Of a DNA stretch of 64,000 nt, positions 9,372 to 17,730 are shown piece after piece; positions within the stretch are counted from its first letter, which is position 1; every line of letters begins with the position of its first letter. The stretch covers positions 65,762 through 129,761 of the forward strand of contig NZ_RWIJ01000004.1 in the NCBI RefSeq assembly GCF_019805165.1, written 5' to 3'. Source of the DNA: Azospirillum sp. 412522. GTDB lineage: Bacteria > Pseudomonadota > Alphaproteobacteria > Azospirillales > Azospirillaceae. The translations under genes were made by a program, and so were the position numbers. Under the pieces are notes generated by a model. That model was not told the origin of the DNA, did not search any database, and saw only the letters and a list, made by a program, of their open reading frames with translations.

Positions 9372-9893
9372 TCAATGGCATTTGAACACGTCGAACGGTT
9401 CGAGGCAGGCGTTGCAGGCGTGCAGCGCCTTGCAGGCGGTGGAGCCGAAGCGGCTGATCTGGCGGGTGTCCTCCGATCCGCAGCGCGGGCAGGCGATCCC
9501 CTCGTCGGGCGCGGTCAGGGCGCGCTTGCCGGAGTGCGGCGGCGGGACGATGCCGACCTCGGCCAGCTTTTCCCGGCCGGCGCCGCTGATCCAGTCGGTG
9601 GTCCATGGCGGGGCGATCACCACCGACACCCGGGCATCGAACCCGGCACGGGCCAGCGCCGTTTCCGCCTCCAGCACGATGACGTTGGTGGCGGGGCAGC
9701 CGGAATAGGTCGGGGTCAGGGCCACCGACAGACGGCCTTCGGCGTCGGCCGAGACGGCGCGGACGATGCCGAGATCGACGATGCTCAGCACCGGGATCTC
9801 CGGATCCATCACCCCGGCCAGCGCGTCCCATGCGGCCTTCACCACCGCATCGGCGCCCGGTTCCGGTCCCCAGCAGCCCGCTGCATCCGGCAT
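9372..9893 (-). CDS. paaD: Phenylacetyl-CoA epoxidase assembly protein PaaD
   Basis: A 173-residue protein of the SufT/DUF59 type that is needed for an active epoxidase, probably in metal-centre assembly. The N-terminal half carries the DUF59 signature VMDPEIPVLSIVDLGIVR and TYSGCPATNV with its conserved Cys. The C-terminal part is a zinc-ribbon-like module with CPRCGS and CNACLEPF. The ATG at 9893 is chosen because homology begins at MPDAAG; the frame upstream to 10040 is antisense-like and overlaps paaC. Seven bases separate it from paaC. Confidence 0.93.
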   Translation of the reverse strand: MPDAAGCWGPEPGADAVVKAAWDALAGVMDPEIPVLSIVDLGIVRAVSADAEGRLSVALTPTYSGCPATNVIVLEAETALARAGFDARVSVVIAPPWTTDWISGAGREKLAEVGIVPPPHSGKRALTAPDEGIACPRCGSEDTRQISRFGSTACKALHACNACLEPFDVFKCH

Positions 9894-9900
9894 CTTGCCC

Positions 9901-10665
9901 TCACCAGGTCGCGTCGGGATAGGCGCGCGGCAGGAACTGCATCTCGGCCAGCAGATAGCCCAGATGCTCGCTGTGCTCGCCGCGGCGGCCGCCCTTCTGC
10001 ATCCAGCCGTCGGCCGGACGGTCGAGGGTGGCGTCCTCAAGAACCGCCTCGACGCGGGCGGTCCAGGCGGCCTTCAGTTCCACCGGGTCGGGGACGATGC
10101 CGGCGGCGACCAGAGCCTGTTCGGCCTCGTCGCGCTCGAACATCTCGCCGGTATAGGTCCAGAGACGGCCCAGCGCGTCGGCGACCTTGGCGTGGCTGAC
10201 GTCGGTGCCGTCGCCGAGCCGCACCAGCCAGTCGCCGCTGTGGCGGACATGGTAGCGCACCTCCTTCACCGCCTTGGCGGCGATGCCGGCCAGTGTCTCG
10301 TCCTTGGAGGCGCAGAGCCGCTCGTACATCTCCACCGCACAGGCATCGTGCAGGAACTGGCGGACGATGGTGTGGCCGAAGTCGCGGTTGGGCTGCTCGA
10401 CCAGCAGATGGTTGCGGTAGTCGAAGACGTCGCGGCGGTAGGCCAGACGATCCTCGTCGCGGCCCTTGCCCTCCAACTCGCCGGCGTAGGTCAGCAGCAT
10501 GCGGGCATGGCCGACGAGGTCGAGCGCAACGTTGGTCAGCGCGATGTCCTCCTCCAGCTCCGGCGCATGGCCGCACCATTCCGACAGCCGGTGCCCCAGC
10601 ACCAGCGACGTGTCGCCCAGCCGCAGCGCGTAGCCGAACAGGGCATCTTTGAGATCCGTGCTCAT
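9901..10665 (-). CDS. paaC: Phenylacetyl-CoA epoxidase structural subunit PaaC
   Basis: Structural, ferritin-like partner of PaaA in the 1,2-epoxidase complex; PaaC proteins bind no iron but hold the catalytic subunit. The 254-residue chain has the family sequence LGDTSLVLGHRLSEWCGHAP at the start, NVALDLVGHARMLL, and KEVRYHVRHSGDWLVRLGDG in the middle, all typical of PaaC. The ATG at 10665 marks the start of homology. It lies 16 bases after paaB and seven before paaD, as expected for a polycistronic subunit set. Confidence 0.95.
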   Translation of the reverse strand: MSTDLKDALFGYALRLGDTSLVLGHRLSEWCGHAPELEEDIALTNVALDLVGHARMLLTYAGELEGKGRDEDRLAYRRDVFDYRNHLLVEQPNRDFGHTIVRQFLHDACAVEMYERLCASKDETLAGIAAKAVKEVRYHVRHSGDWLVRLGDGTDVSHAKVADALGRLWTYTGEMFERDEAEQALVAAGIVPDPVELKAAWTARVEAVLEDATLDRPADGWMQKGGRRGEHSEHLGYLLAEMQFLPRAYPDATW

Positions 10666-10681
10666 CAGATGTTCTTCCGGC

Positions 10682-10969
10682 CTAGATATTTTTGACGTCG
10701 GCGGGGATGTCGTAGAAGGTCGGGTGGCGGTAGATCTTGTCGTCGGCCGGGTCGAACAGGCTGGCCTTTTCCGACGGGTCGGACGCGGCGATGCTGGCGG
10801 CGGGGACCGCCCAGATGCTGACGCCCTCGCCGCGGCGGGTGTAGACGTCGCGGGCGTTGTCCAGCGCCATGCGGGCGTCGGCGGCGTGCAGGCTGCCGAC
10901 ATGCTTGTGCGACAACCCGTTCTTCGGCCGGATGAAGATCTCGAACAGCGGCCAATCCTTACGGTCCAT
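10682..10969 (-). CDS. paaB: Phenylacetyl-CoA epoxidase subunit PaaB
   Basis: Small (95-residue) subunit that bridges the PaaAC heterodimers. It begins MDRKDWPLFEIFIRPKNGLS and contains HKHVGSLHAADARMALDNAR, which are diagnostic of the family. It lies between paaA (24 bases upstream) and paaC (16 bases downstream), the invariant gene order for this complex. Confidence 0.95.
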   Translation of the reverse strand: MDRKDWPLFEIFIRPKNGLSHKHVGSLHAADARMALDNARDVYTRRGEGVSIWAVPAASIAASDPSEKASLFDPADDKIYRHPTFYDIPADVKNI

Positions 10970-10993
10970 CGTCTCTTCCCCTCGGGATTCTTG

Positions 10994-12007
10994 TCAGCCG
11001 GCCTTCTTGAGGGCGCGCTGCCTGCGTTTGTCGGCGTGGGCGACGGCGGCCTCGCGCACCCAGGCGCCGTCGTCCCACGCCTTGCGGCGGGCCTCGATGC
11101 GCTCGCGGTTGCAGGGGCCGTTGCCCTTCAGGATCTCGTTGAACTCGGTCCAGTCGATGGCGCCGAACTCGTAATGGCCGGTCCCGGCGTCGAAGCGCAG
11201 CTCGGGGTCCGGGATGGTCAGGCCCAGGAACTCGGCCTGCGGCACGGTGGCGTCGACGAAGCGCTGGCGCAGCTCGTCGTTGGAGAAGCGCTTGATCTTC
11301 CAGGCCATGTTCTGGGCGGAGTGGGCGGACTGGTCGTCCGACGGGCCGAACATCATCAGCGACGGCCACCACCAGCGGTTCAGCGCGTCCTGCGCCATCC
11401 GCTTCTGCTCCGGTGTGCCCTGGGCCAGCGCCAGCATCAGCTCGTAGCCCTGGCGCTGGTGGAAGCTTTCCTCGCGGCAGATGCGGACCATGGCGCGGGC
11501 ATAGGGGCCGTAGGAGCAGCGGCAGAGCGGCACCTGGTTCATGATCGCCGCGCCGTCCACCAGCCAGCCGATGGCGCCGATGTCGGCCCAGGTCGGGGTC
11601 GGGTAGTTGAAGATGCTGGAATATTTGGCCTTGCCCGACAGCAGCTGGCCGACCAGCTCGTCGCGCGACACGCCCAGCGTTTCCGCCGCGCTGTAGAGGT
11701 AGAGGCCGTGCCCGCCCTCGTCCTGCACCTTCGCCAGCAAGGCCACCTTGCGGCGCAGGGTCGGCGCGCGGGTGACCCAGTTCCCTTCCGGCAGCATGCC
11801 GACGATTTCCGAATGGGCGTGCTGCGAGATCTGGCGGACCAGCGTACGGCGGTAGCCCTCCGGCATCCAGTCGCGCGGCTCGATCTTCTCCTCGGCGTCG
11901 ACGCGCTCCTGGAAGCGGCCCTGCAGACGGGCCTCGTCCTCCGTCACCAACCGGGGAGACGGTGGAGCGCCCTGCTCGGCCCTGGCATCCAAACCTTGCG
12001 TGTACAT
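10994..12007 (-). CDS. paaA: Phenylacetyl-CoA epoxidase catalytic subunit PaaA
   Basis: Diiron oxygenase subunit that inserts one oxygen atom into the ring of phenylacetyl-CoA. The 337-residue protein contains the family stretches [19 protein letters not shown] and [16 protein letters not shown], each with an Asp/Glu-x2-His-type pair expected for the ferritin-like iron site, and ends with [17 protein letters not shown]. The ATG at 12007 is preferred because GGGGGT lies six bases upstream; a GTG two codons earlier (12013) is possible. It is the first gene of the eleven-gene operon. An FNR-like palindrome sits 54 bases upstream of the start. Confidence 0.95.
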   Translation of the reverse strand: MYTQGLDARAEQGAPPSPRLVTEDEARLQGRFQERVDAEEKIEPRDWMPEGYRRTLVRQISQHAHSEIVGMLPEGNWVTRAPTLRRKVALLAKVQDEGGHGLYLYSAAETLGVSRDELVGQLLSGKAKYSSIFNYPTPTWADIGAIGWLVDGAAIMNQVPLCRCSYGPYARAMVRICREESFHQRQGYELMLALAQGTPEQKRMAQDALNRWWWPSLMMFGPSDDQSAHSAQNMAWKIKRFSNDELRQRFVDATVPQAEFLGLTIPDPELRFDAGTGHYEFGAIDWTEFNEILKGNGPCNRERIEARRKAWDDGAWVREAAVAHADKRRQRALKKAG

Positions 12008-12060
12008 CGGCACCCCCGAGATGGATTGCGCGTCCAGCGAACATTCTCTGAGGGAAAAAT

Positions 12061-12074
12061 ATGATACAGATCAA
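12061..12074 (-). promoter_or_regulatory. FNR/FixK-like box upstream of paaA
   Basis: On the minus strand the sequence reads TTGAT-CTGT-ATCAT, matching nine of ten bases of the FNR/FixK consensus TTGAT-N4-ATCAA. It lies 54 bases before the paaA ATG in a short AT-rich stretch, a position compatible with an activator or repressor site of the operon promoter. That it is bound is an inference. Confidence 0.6.
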
Positions 12075-12468
12075 CGACTGTAAAGTGGATTTGTGTGTCG
12101 CTTTGGTGGTGGGGAGGCAAGAATCGGGAATTTCTTTTTTAATCAATAGGCTATACGGAACTGGCGAGAGTCCGTTCAGGCCGGATTCCTTGAAAAATGG
12201 ACGCGCATACCCATCCGCCGATACACGAACGGTATGGTTCTTCGAATTTTGTGCGATGCGGGAGAGGCGGTGCGAAGCGGGAGGAGCACGGCCGGGGCGG
12301 ATGGCCGATCGGGGCGCTGCGGCTTGAGCGAAGGGGCGGCATGGTTCTGCCGCGCGAGGCCCCACCCTGACCTTCCTCCGCTCTCGGCCGATCAGGGCGC
12401 GGCCGATGCTGGGGAAGGGGGATGGCGATGGTTCGTCGGGAAGGACTTCGGATGGGCGAAGGACGACC
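12075..12468. other. Intergenic region between paaA and its upstream regulator
   Basis: No supported gene. Positions 12075-12250 are more AT-rich than the surroundings and are presumably part of the paa promoter. The rest is GC-rich, and its open frames have no recognisable homology. Confidence 0.5.
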
Positions 12469-13338
12469 TTATGCCTTCAGGCGGTCGTCGCGATCCGGGT
12501 GGGTACGGTCCTGATGGGCGCGCTCCTGGTGAGCGCGGTCGGCGTGATTGCCGTTCTGATGGCGTGGTACGGAGAAGGCGCGCTCCAGCCGGCGGGGCGC
12601 TCGGATCAGGTGAAGGTACAGCTCGTCAAACTGGCCGACGGAGGCGAGCTGGCGCACGTCGTTGACGGTGATGCGCTGGCCGTTCAGTTCGATCAGTCCG
12701 CTGTCGCGCAGACGCCGCAGGGTGCGGTTGATATGGACGATGCTCAGCCCCAGCGCGTCCGCCAGGATCTCCTGGGTCACCGGCAGGACGAAATGGCCGT
12801 CGGTCACCATGTTGACGACGCTGAGGCGGCGCAGAAGCTCGACCAGCAGATGGGCGGTGCGTTCCAGCGCGGTGCGGCGGCCAAGGCTGAGCAGTCGCTC
12901 GGCGACGATCGCCTCCTCCCGCGCGCCGGCCCAGGCGAGCGCCGCGGCGAGGCGGGGGAAGGATTGGAACATCTCGGCGATCCGTTCCGGCGCGAAGCTC
13001 GCCACCTCGACCGGGGTCAGGGTGGTGACGCTGTGGTCGGCGGATTCGAACAGCATGCAATACATGCCGATGATATCGCCGGGCAGGACGAAGTTCACGA
13101 CCTGACGCCGGCCGTCCGGCAAGGCCTTGTGACGGATCGCCCACCCGTCCCTGATGATCCGCACGTCCCGATATCTTTCGCCCTGTTGGAGAAGATCGGT
13201 GCGTGGTGGCTCACGAGCGATTGTCCTTTCCAAATCGGCAAGGTACATCTTCTCCTCATCCGACAGGATGAGGTAGTTGCTCAATTTGAGCCACAATGGA
13301 GTGGGGTCAAGCGCGCGGCTCGCCGGGGCGCGAGTCAT
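12469..13338 (-). CDS. Crp/Fnr family transcriptional regulator
   Basis: A 289-residue regulator with an N-terminal cyclic-nucleotide-binding-like domain (roughly 25-150; RQVVNFVLPGDIIGMYCMLF) and a C-terminal winged helix (180-235). The recognition helix reads LGLSIVHINRTLRRLRDSGL, the type common in alphaproteobacterial Crp/Fnr proteins rather than the E-x2-S-R helix of FNR. The N-terminal Cys cluster of oxygen-sensing FNR is missing. The C-terminus carries four pentapeptide repeats of the form H-x-[DE]-R and a charged tail. It lies upstream of paaA on the same strand, 461 bases away, so it may regulate the operon but this is not shown. A perfect EcfG-type promoter precedes it. Confidence 0.9.
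   Translation of the reverse strand: MTRAPASRALDPTPLWLKLSNYLILSDEEKMYLADLERTIAREPPRTDLLQQGERYRDVRIIRDGWAIRHKALPDGRRQVVNFVLPGDIIGMYCMLFESADHSVTTLTPVEVASFAPERIAEMFQSFPRLAAALAWAGAREEAIVAERLLSLGRRTALERTAHLLVELLRRLSVVNMVTDGHFVLPVTQEILADALGLSIVHINRTLRRLRDSGLIELNGQRITVNDVRQLASVGQFDELYLHLIRAPRRLERAFSVPRHQNGNHADRAHQERAHQDRTHPDRDDRLKA
12490..12549 (-). repeat. Four 15-bp repeats coding pentapeptides
   Basis: In-frame 15-base units encode NHADR, AHQER, AHQDR and THPDR at the C-terminus of the Crp/Fnr regulator. The periodicity at both DNA and protein level suggests recent slippage expansion. Confidence 0.7.
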
Positions 13339-13382
13339 GGTCGTCTCTTTGCCTTCTTTGTCCTAATATTGGCGCTCTGATA

Positions 13383-13408
13383 AACGGACGTCCAGTTGAG
13401 CCGGTTCC
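13383..13408 (-). promoter_or_regulatory. EcfG-type general stress promoter
   Basis: On the minus strand GGAAC (13408-13404), 17 bases, then CGTT (13386-13383): an exact match to the alphaproteobacterial EcfG consensus GGAAC-N16/17-CGTT. The predicted start is about 35 bases upstream of the Crp/Fnr regulator ATG at 13338. Confidence 0.65.
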
Positions 13409-13593
13409 GCGTGATCTCGAACGTTTAGGGTTTTCGGCAAAGGCGGCCACAACATAGGTTAATTGGCCTGACATTTTTCTCGAACGGCCTGTGACGCGCG
13501 GCCGACCCGGTTGTTGTTCCATATGCAATTGGACGTACCAGCAGAACCAGCGGGACGGCCGGGCAGTGCACAAGAACCAGTCAGACGGGGGAC

Positions 13594-13842
13594 ATGATGG
13601 CGGCGGAGGACGGAGCGGCGGGCATGGCCGCTCTCTCGATTTGTGAATCGCTGATGATCGCCATGGTTGAAAAGGGCCTCCTCACGGTCGAGGAGGCGCG
13701 GGGTGTCTTGGAGGACGCGGCAGCGGCCCATCTGCGGCAGGAATCGTCCGGGCCGGCAGGCGGGCGGCAGGAGATGGCGGCGCGCGTCATAGAACGGCTG
13801 GCCCTGCAGGTGGGCGCGGCCGGCCATTACAATAGAAGGTGA
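13594..13842 (+). CDS. Small conserved-looking hypothetical protein
   Basis: An 82-residue protein of unknown function. It opens with two Met codons after a GGGGGAC ribosome-binding sequence. The core ALSICESLMIAMVEKGLLTV continues with E-E-A-R-G-V-L-E-D-A and looks like two amphipathic helices; no membrane segment, signal peptide or cofactor motif is visible. Codon use fits the neighbourhood. It lies divergently from the Crp/Fnr gene, from which 255 bases separate it, and converges on the hybrid kinase at 13896. I do not recognise a function. Confidence 0.65.
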   Translation: MMAAEDGAAGMAALSICESLMIAMVEKGLLTVEEARGVLEDAAAAHLRQESSGPAGGRQEMAARVIERLALQVGAAGHYNRR

Positions 13843-13895
13843 CGGGACAGTCGAAGGTGACGGGCCGCGGGTGAAGGACCGGCGGACCGGCGCGA

Positions 13896-16283
13896 TCAGC
13901 CCCGCAGAATGGCCGGATCGCGCCGGTCGCCGGTCTCCCGCCCGCGGACCCGGGGGTGATTTCCCGCCCGGTCCCCTGGCCGGCCCTCCGGCGGGTCCAG
14001 AAGGGCGTCGCTCAACAGCTGTGCGACCTCCTTGGCGGCGATGGGCTTGTGCAGGATGCGATAGCCGCTGGCCTCGGCATCGGCGATGCGTTGCGGCGCG
14101 GTGTCGCCGGTCAGCACCACGCTGGTCGGAACCGCCAGCCCGCGGTCGCGCAGGGCTTTCTCGACCGCCTGGATGGCCTCCAGCCCCGTGGCTCCCGCCT
14201 CCAGCCGGTAGTCGGCGATCACCAGATCGGGCGGCCGCTCCTGGTCCCGCAGCAGGCGGAGCGCATGGCCGGCGCTGTCGGCGGGGGTCGCCCGCCAGCC
14301 GAAATCCTCGATCAGCAGGGTCAGCCCTTCGCGGACCAGCGGGTCGTCGTCGATCACCAGGGCGGTGCCGCGTCCGGGCTCCGGTGCCTGTTCCGCCGGA
14401 TCCGCCGCGGCCGGCGCCGCGACCGCCGCCTGTGCCGGAACGGGGATCTCCAGCGTGAAGCAGGAACCCTTGTTGGGCCAGGAGGCGACATGCACGCGGT
14501 AGCCCAGCAGCCGCGCCAGACGGTCGACGATGGCCAGCCCCAGCCCCAGCCCCTTGCCACGGTCGCGGGTGGGGTTGGAGATTTGATAGAACTCGTGGAA
14601 GATCCGTTCCAGATGTTCGGGCGGGATGCCGATGCCGGTGTCGTAGACCTGGATGCGCAGGACCCCGCGGGCATGGCGGCAGCCCAGCAGGATGCGGCCA
14701 TGGTCGGTGTAGCGCAGCGCGTTCTCCACCAGATTGCGGATGATCCGCTCCAGCAGCGCCGGGTCGGCGTTCAGCGTCATGCCGGTGGGGACGCTGCGGA
14801 AGGCCACGCCCTTCTCCGCGGCGCGCAGGCTGTATTCGCCCTCCAGCCGGGCGAAGATGGTGCCGAGCGACACCGCCTGGACATTGGGGGAGACCGTGCC
14901 GGCATCCAGCTTGGAGATGTCGAGGATGGCGTCGAGCAGGCGGCACAGCGCGTCCATCGACGCCTCGATGCTGCCGACCAGGGACGCGGCGGGATGGTCG
15001 CCCAGCCGGATCGCCAGCGCCGAGGTCAGCAGGACCAGCGACTGCACCGGCTGGCGCAGATCGTGGCTGGCCGCCGCCAGGAAATGCGTCTTGGCAGCGT
15101 TGGCGCGCTCCGCCACCATCAGCGCCATCACCGCCTCCTGGCGCGAGCGCTCCGCCTCGTTGCGGGCGCTTTCCGCCTCGGCGCGCGCCTGTTCGGCGCG
15201 TTCGGCCAGGGTGCGCTGGATGGTGATCTCCTCCGCCGCCCGCATCTCGCGTTCGCGCTGGATGCCGGCGATGTGGTCCAGCATGGCGTTGAAGCCGCGC
15301 GCCAGGGCCGAGACCTCGTCGTTGCCGCGCACCTTGGCGCGCTGGCCGGTGAAGCCGTCGGTGGCGATGGCGCCGGCCAGCCGCTCCAGTTCGCGCAGGG
15401 AACGCGTCATGTGGTTGCCGACGGCGCGGCTGCCGATGTAGATCGCCAGCAGGGCGCCGATGCCCACCATCCCGTAGGCGGGCAGCATCCAGGACAGGAG
15501 CGCCGTCGTCGGCTTTTCCGGCGCTTCCAGCCGCAGCGTCAGATCCAGCTTCGCCAGCCGGTCCGGCACGGTCAGCGGCACCGTCACCGCCATTTTGTCG
15601 GGCGCCAGCGGCGGCGGCGGTTCCTTGCCGGAGAGAAGCTCCGCCTCCGGATGCAGGACCAGGGAGTCGAGCGGCACCTTGTAGAGCAGCGCCCCTTCCG
15701 GCGAGGGGGTGCGGGAGTAGATCAGCATCTCCGCCGCCAGCAGGAACTGCGTGTCGCCCTGCCGGACCAGCCGGGCGGCGGGCTTGCCGGCGGCGATGGC
15801 CGCGCGCAGCCAAGCCATGTCGGCGGGTGCGATGGCCAGCGGGGCGGCATGGCGGCCGTTGTCGGCGATCGGCTCCCCTTCGAAATCGGTGAAGACCAGG
15901 GCGACCGGCACGCTGGCGATGTGGTTGAAGCTGCCCAGGAAGGGGATCAGGTAGTTTTCCTTGCCGGCGGAATCGACCAGCGCCGTGGCGAGCATGCTGT
16001 TGTCGGTCAACTCGCGCACCGTCGTCACCAGCGTGTTCAGCAGCCCTTCGGTCTGGCGGGCGGCGAGGCTGGCGTTCGCCTCCACATTGGCATGGTGCTG
16101 ACGGGCCAGGTGGCGGCTGGAGACCACATACAGGCTGGCGCCGATCAGGATGGCGATCAGCACGCCCAGCATCAGCGACACCAGCGCGAAGCGGCGGGCC
16201 AGCCGCCCGGAGGTCATCATCCGCTGGGCGGCACCGGGGATGGGTCCGTGGCGGACGGGATCGATGGGGGTGGGGTCGGTCAT
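13896..16283 (-). CDS. Membrane hybrid histidine kinase partnered with binding protein
   Basis: A 795-residue sensor kinase. Membrane helices lie near 33-55 and 262-285 and enclose a periplasmic domain of about 200 residues; a HAMP-like segment (289-340) and a long coiled coil (345-395) follow. The HisKA motif FLAAASHDLRQPVQSL places the phospho-accepting His at 407. The ATPase shows the N-box (NLVENALRYTD), DTGIGIPPEHLER and GKGLGLGLAIVDRLARLLGY. The C-terminal receiver begins ALVIDDDPLVREG, with the phospho-acceptor Asp at 691. The ATG at 16283 lies eight bases after the stop of the periplasmic binding-protein gene, so the two form an operon and probably one signalling unit. No separate output regulator lies next to it. 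Confidence 0.9.
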   Translation of the reverse strand: MTDPTPIDPVRHGPIPGAAQRMMTSGRLARRFALVSLMLGVLIAILIGASLYVVSSRHLARQHHANVEANASLAARQTEGLLNTLVTTVRELTDNSMLATALVDSAGKENYLIPFLGSFNHIASVPVALVFTDFEGEPIADNGRHAAPLAIAPADMAWLRAAIAAGKPAARLVRQGDTQFLLAAEMLIYSRTPSPEGALLYKVPLDSLVLHPEAELLSGKEPPPPLAPDKMAVTVPLTVPDRLAKLDLTLRLEAPEKPTTALLSWMLPAYGMVGIGALLAIYIGSRAVGNHMTRSLRELERLAGAIATDGFTGQRAKVRGNDEVSALARGFNAMLDHIAGIQREREMRAAEEITIQRTLAERAEQARAEAESARNEAERSRQEAVMALMVAERANAAKTHFLAAASHDLRQPVQSLVLLTSALAIRLGDHPAASLVGSIEASMDALCRLLDAILDISKLDAGTVSPNVQAVSLGTIFARLEGEYSLRAAEKGVAFRSVPTGMTLNADPALLERIIRNLVENALRYTDHGRILLGCRHARGVLRIQVYDTGIGIPPEHLERIFHEFYQISNPTRDRGKGLGLGLAIVDRLARLLGYRVHVASWPNKGSCFTLEIPVPAQAAVAAPAAADPAEQAPEPGRGTALVIDDDPLVREGLTLLIEDFGWRATPADSAGHALRLLRDQERPPDLVIADYRLEAGATGLEAIQAVEKALRDRGLAVPTSVVLTGDTAPQRIADAEASGYRILHKPIAAKEVAQLLSDALLDPPEGRPGDRAGNHPRVRGRETGDRRDPAILRG

Positions 16284-16291
16284 CCGTGTCC

Positions 16292-17497
16292 TCAATCCAC
16301 CGGGACCAGCACGCCGTCGGTGCGGAAGCGGGCCATCAGCAGGTCGTCGGGGCCAAGCGCCTCGTGCCGGCCGGGGGCGAAGGGGCGGTCGAAATCGCGG
16401 ATCACCCCGCGATACGGGCCGATCTGTTCCAGTGCGTCGCGCACGGCGGCGCGGTCGGTCGTGCCGGCACGGTCGATGGCCAGCGCCAGGATGCGCGTCA
16501 GGTCGTAGGCGTGCAGGAAGCCGACCGGCGACACGATGTCCTCCGCCCGGCGGATGCCGAACAGGCGCCCGGCGGTTTCCAGCACCGGGGCCAGCCGGTC
16601 CGGCGGGATGCGGAAGGGGCTGACCGTCTGGATCACGGTGAAGTCGACCTCCTGCAGGGCCGGTCCGGCCTGCCCGGCGAAGTCGCCGCCGGTGACGCCC
16701 CAATGGCTGAGGATCGGCAGCCGCCGCTGCGGCGGCAGGGCCGCCACCTCGCGCACCAGCACGGCGGCCTCGTCGTCGTTGGCGACGAGAAGGATCGCCT
16801 GGGCGCCCGCCTCGGCCAGGGTCTCGTACTTGTCGATCAGGGAGCGGTCGCGCCAGTTGTACCAGACGGTGCCGACCACCTCGGGACCCTTGCGGCCGGC
16901 GGCATAGCGGTTGGCGGCCTCCAGGTTGGAGCGGCCCCAGGCGGTGTTGGTCAGCAGCAGCCCGACGCGGGTCAGACCGCGGTCGGCGGCGCGTTTCAGC
17001 AGGAACGGCATCGCCAGCCCGTCGCGCAGCGACAGGCGGAAGATGTAGTTGGGCTGCATCCCGTTGTCGACGATCGCGTCGGCGGAGGACCAGGGGGCGA
17101 GGAAAAGCGTGCGGGTCTGCTCCAGGATCGGAAGCTGCTCGATCACCACCGGGCTGAACCGTCCGCCGAACACCGCGATCAGGTCGGGGATGGTGACCAG
17201 CTCCCGGAGGTTCTTGATGCCGCGGGCCGAGATCGACCGGTGTTCGCGCGTGATCAGAGTCAGCGGCCGTCCGCCCAGCACGCCGCCCTGGCGGTTGATG
17301 TCGTCGATGGCGGTCAGGATCCCGCGCTCGATCGCTTCGGCCGAGGTGCTGTTGGTCAGCCCGAACTCCCCGTCCAGCGCCAGCACCACCGGTTCCCGGC
17401 TCTCTCCCGCCGCAGCCGCCGGTACCGCCGCCAGCGAAAACGCAAGGGCAAGCAATGGAAGAATCGGGCGGAGGCGGCGGAGGACTGCGATGAACAT
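16292..17497 (-). CDS. Periplasmic substrate-binding protein, Leu/Ile/Val-type fold
   Basis: A 401-residue exported protein of the type-I periplasmic binding family (Peripla_BP_6, as in branched-chain amino acid, amide and urea receptors). A signal peptide spans about residues 1-30, with LAAVPAAAAGES at the cleavage region. The family start DGEFGLTNSTSAEAIERG is followed by DINRQGGVLGGRPLTLITRE. No ABC permease or ATPase lies nearby; instead the gene is followed after eight bases by a hybrid histidine kinase. The context argues that it presents a ligand to the kinase sensor domain rather than feeding a transporter. The ligand cannot be deduced. Confidence 0.88.
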   Translation of the reverse strand: MFIAVLRRLRPILPLLALAFSLAAVPAAAAGESREPVVLALDGEFGLTNSTSAEAIERGILTAIDDINRQGGVLGGRPLTLITREHRSISARGIKNLRELVTIPDLIAVFGGRFSPVVIEQLPILEQTRTLFLAPWSSADAIVDNGMQPNYIFRLSLRDGLAMPFLLKRAADRGLTRVGLLLTNTAWGRSNLEAANRYAAGRKGPEVVGTVWYNWRDRSLIDKYETLAEAGAQAILLVANDDEAAVLVREVAALPPQRRLPILSHWGVTGGDFAGQAGPALQEVDFTVIQTVSPFRIPPDRLAPVLETAGRLFGIRRAEDIVSPVGFLHAYDLTRILALAIDRAGTTDRAAVRDALEQIGPYRGVIRDFDRPFAPGRHEALGPDDLLMARFRTDGVLVPVD

Positions 17498-17687
17498 TGA
17501 CCGTCGTTCGATTGGATCGGCGGACGGAAGAGGGGCTTCCGCGCACGCAACGCGGCACTATGGGTGGGGGGAAGCTGCGGGGTCAATCTGCCCTTTGGCC
17601 GATCGGCTGCGGCGGACGACGCGTGCCGTTCCGGCGGGATCGCCACCAGCGGGGACTGTGATTATCGTCACCGGTACGCTTGCGGGT

Positions 17688-17717
17688 GGAAGCGCCGCGC
17701 CGGAGGGCGGCGCTTCC
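17688..17717. terminator. Strong hairpin downstream of the OsmC gene
   Basis: A perfect 10-base stem, GGAAGCGCCG (17688-17697) and CGGCGCTTCC (17708-17717), with a 10-base loop. It sits 13 bases beyond the OsmC stop on the minus strand. There is no U-tract, so termination is plausible but not certain. Confidence 0.55.
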
Positions 17718-17730
17718 CGTATCGCCGGGA

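Noticed and set aside
12061-12327. 88-codon plus-strand frame starting at the FNR-like box
   Set aside because: It lies in the AT-rich promoter region, lacks a ribosome-binding site and has mixed codon use.
13956-16508. 850-codon plus-strand frame opposite the hybrid kinase
   Set aside because: No domain, His/Gln/Gly-rich composition, complete antisense overlap with a clear kinase.
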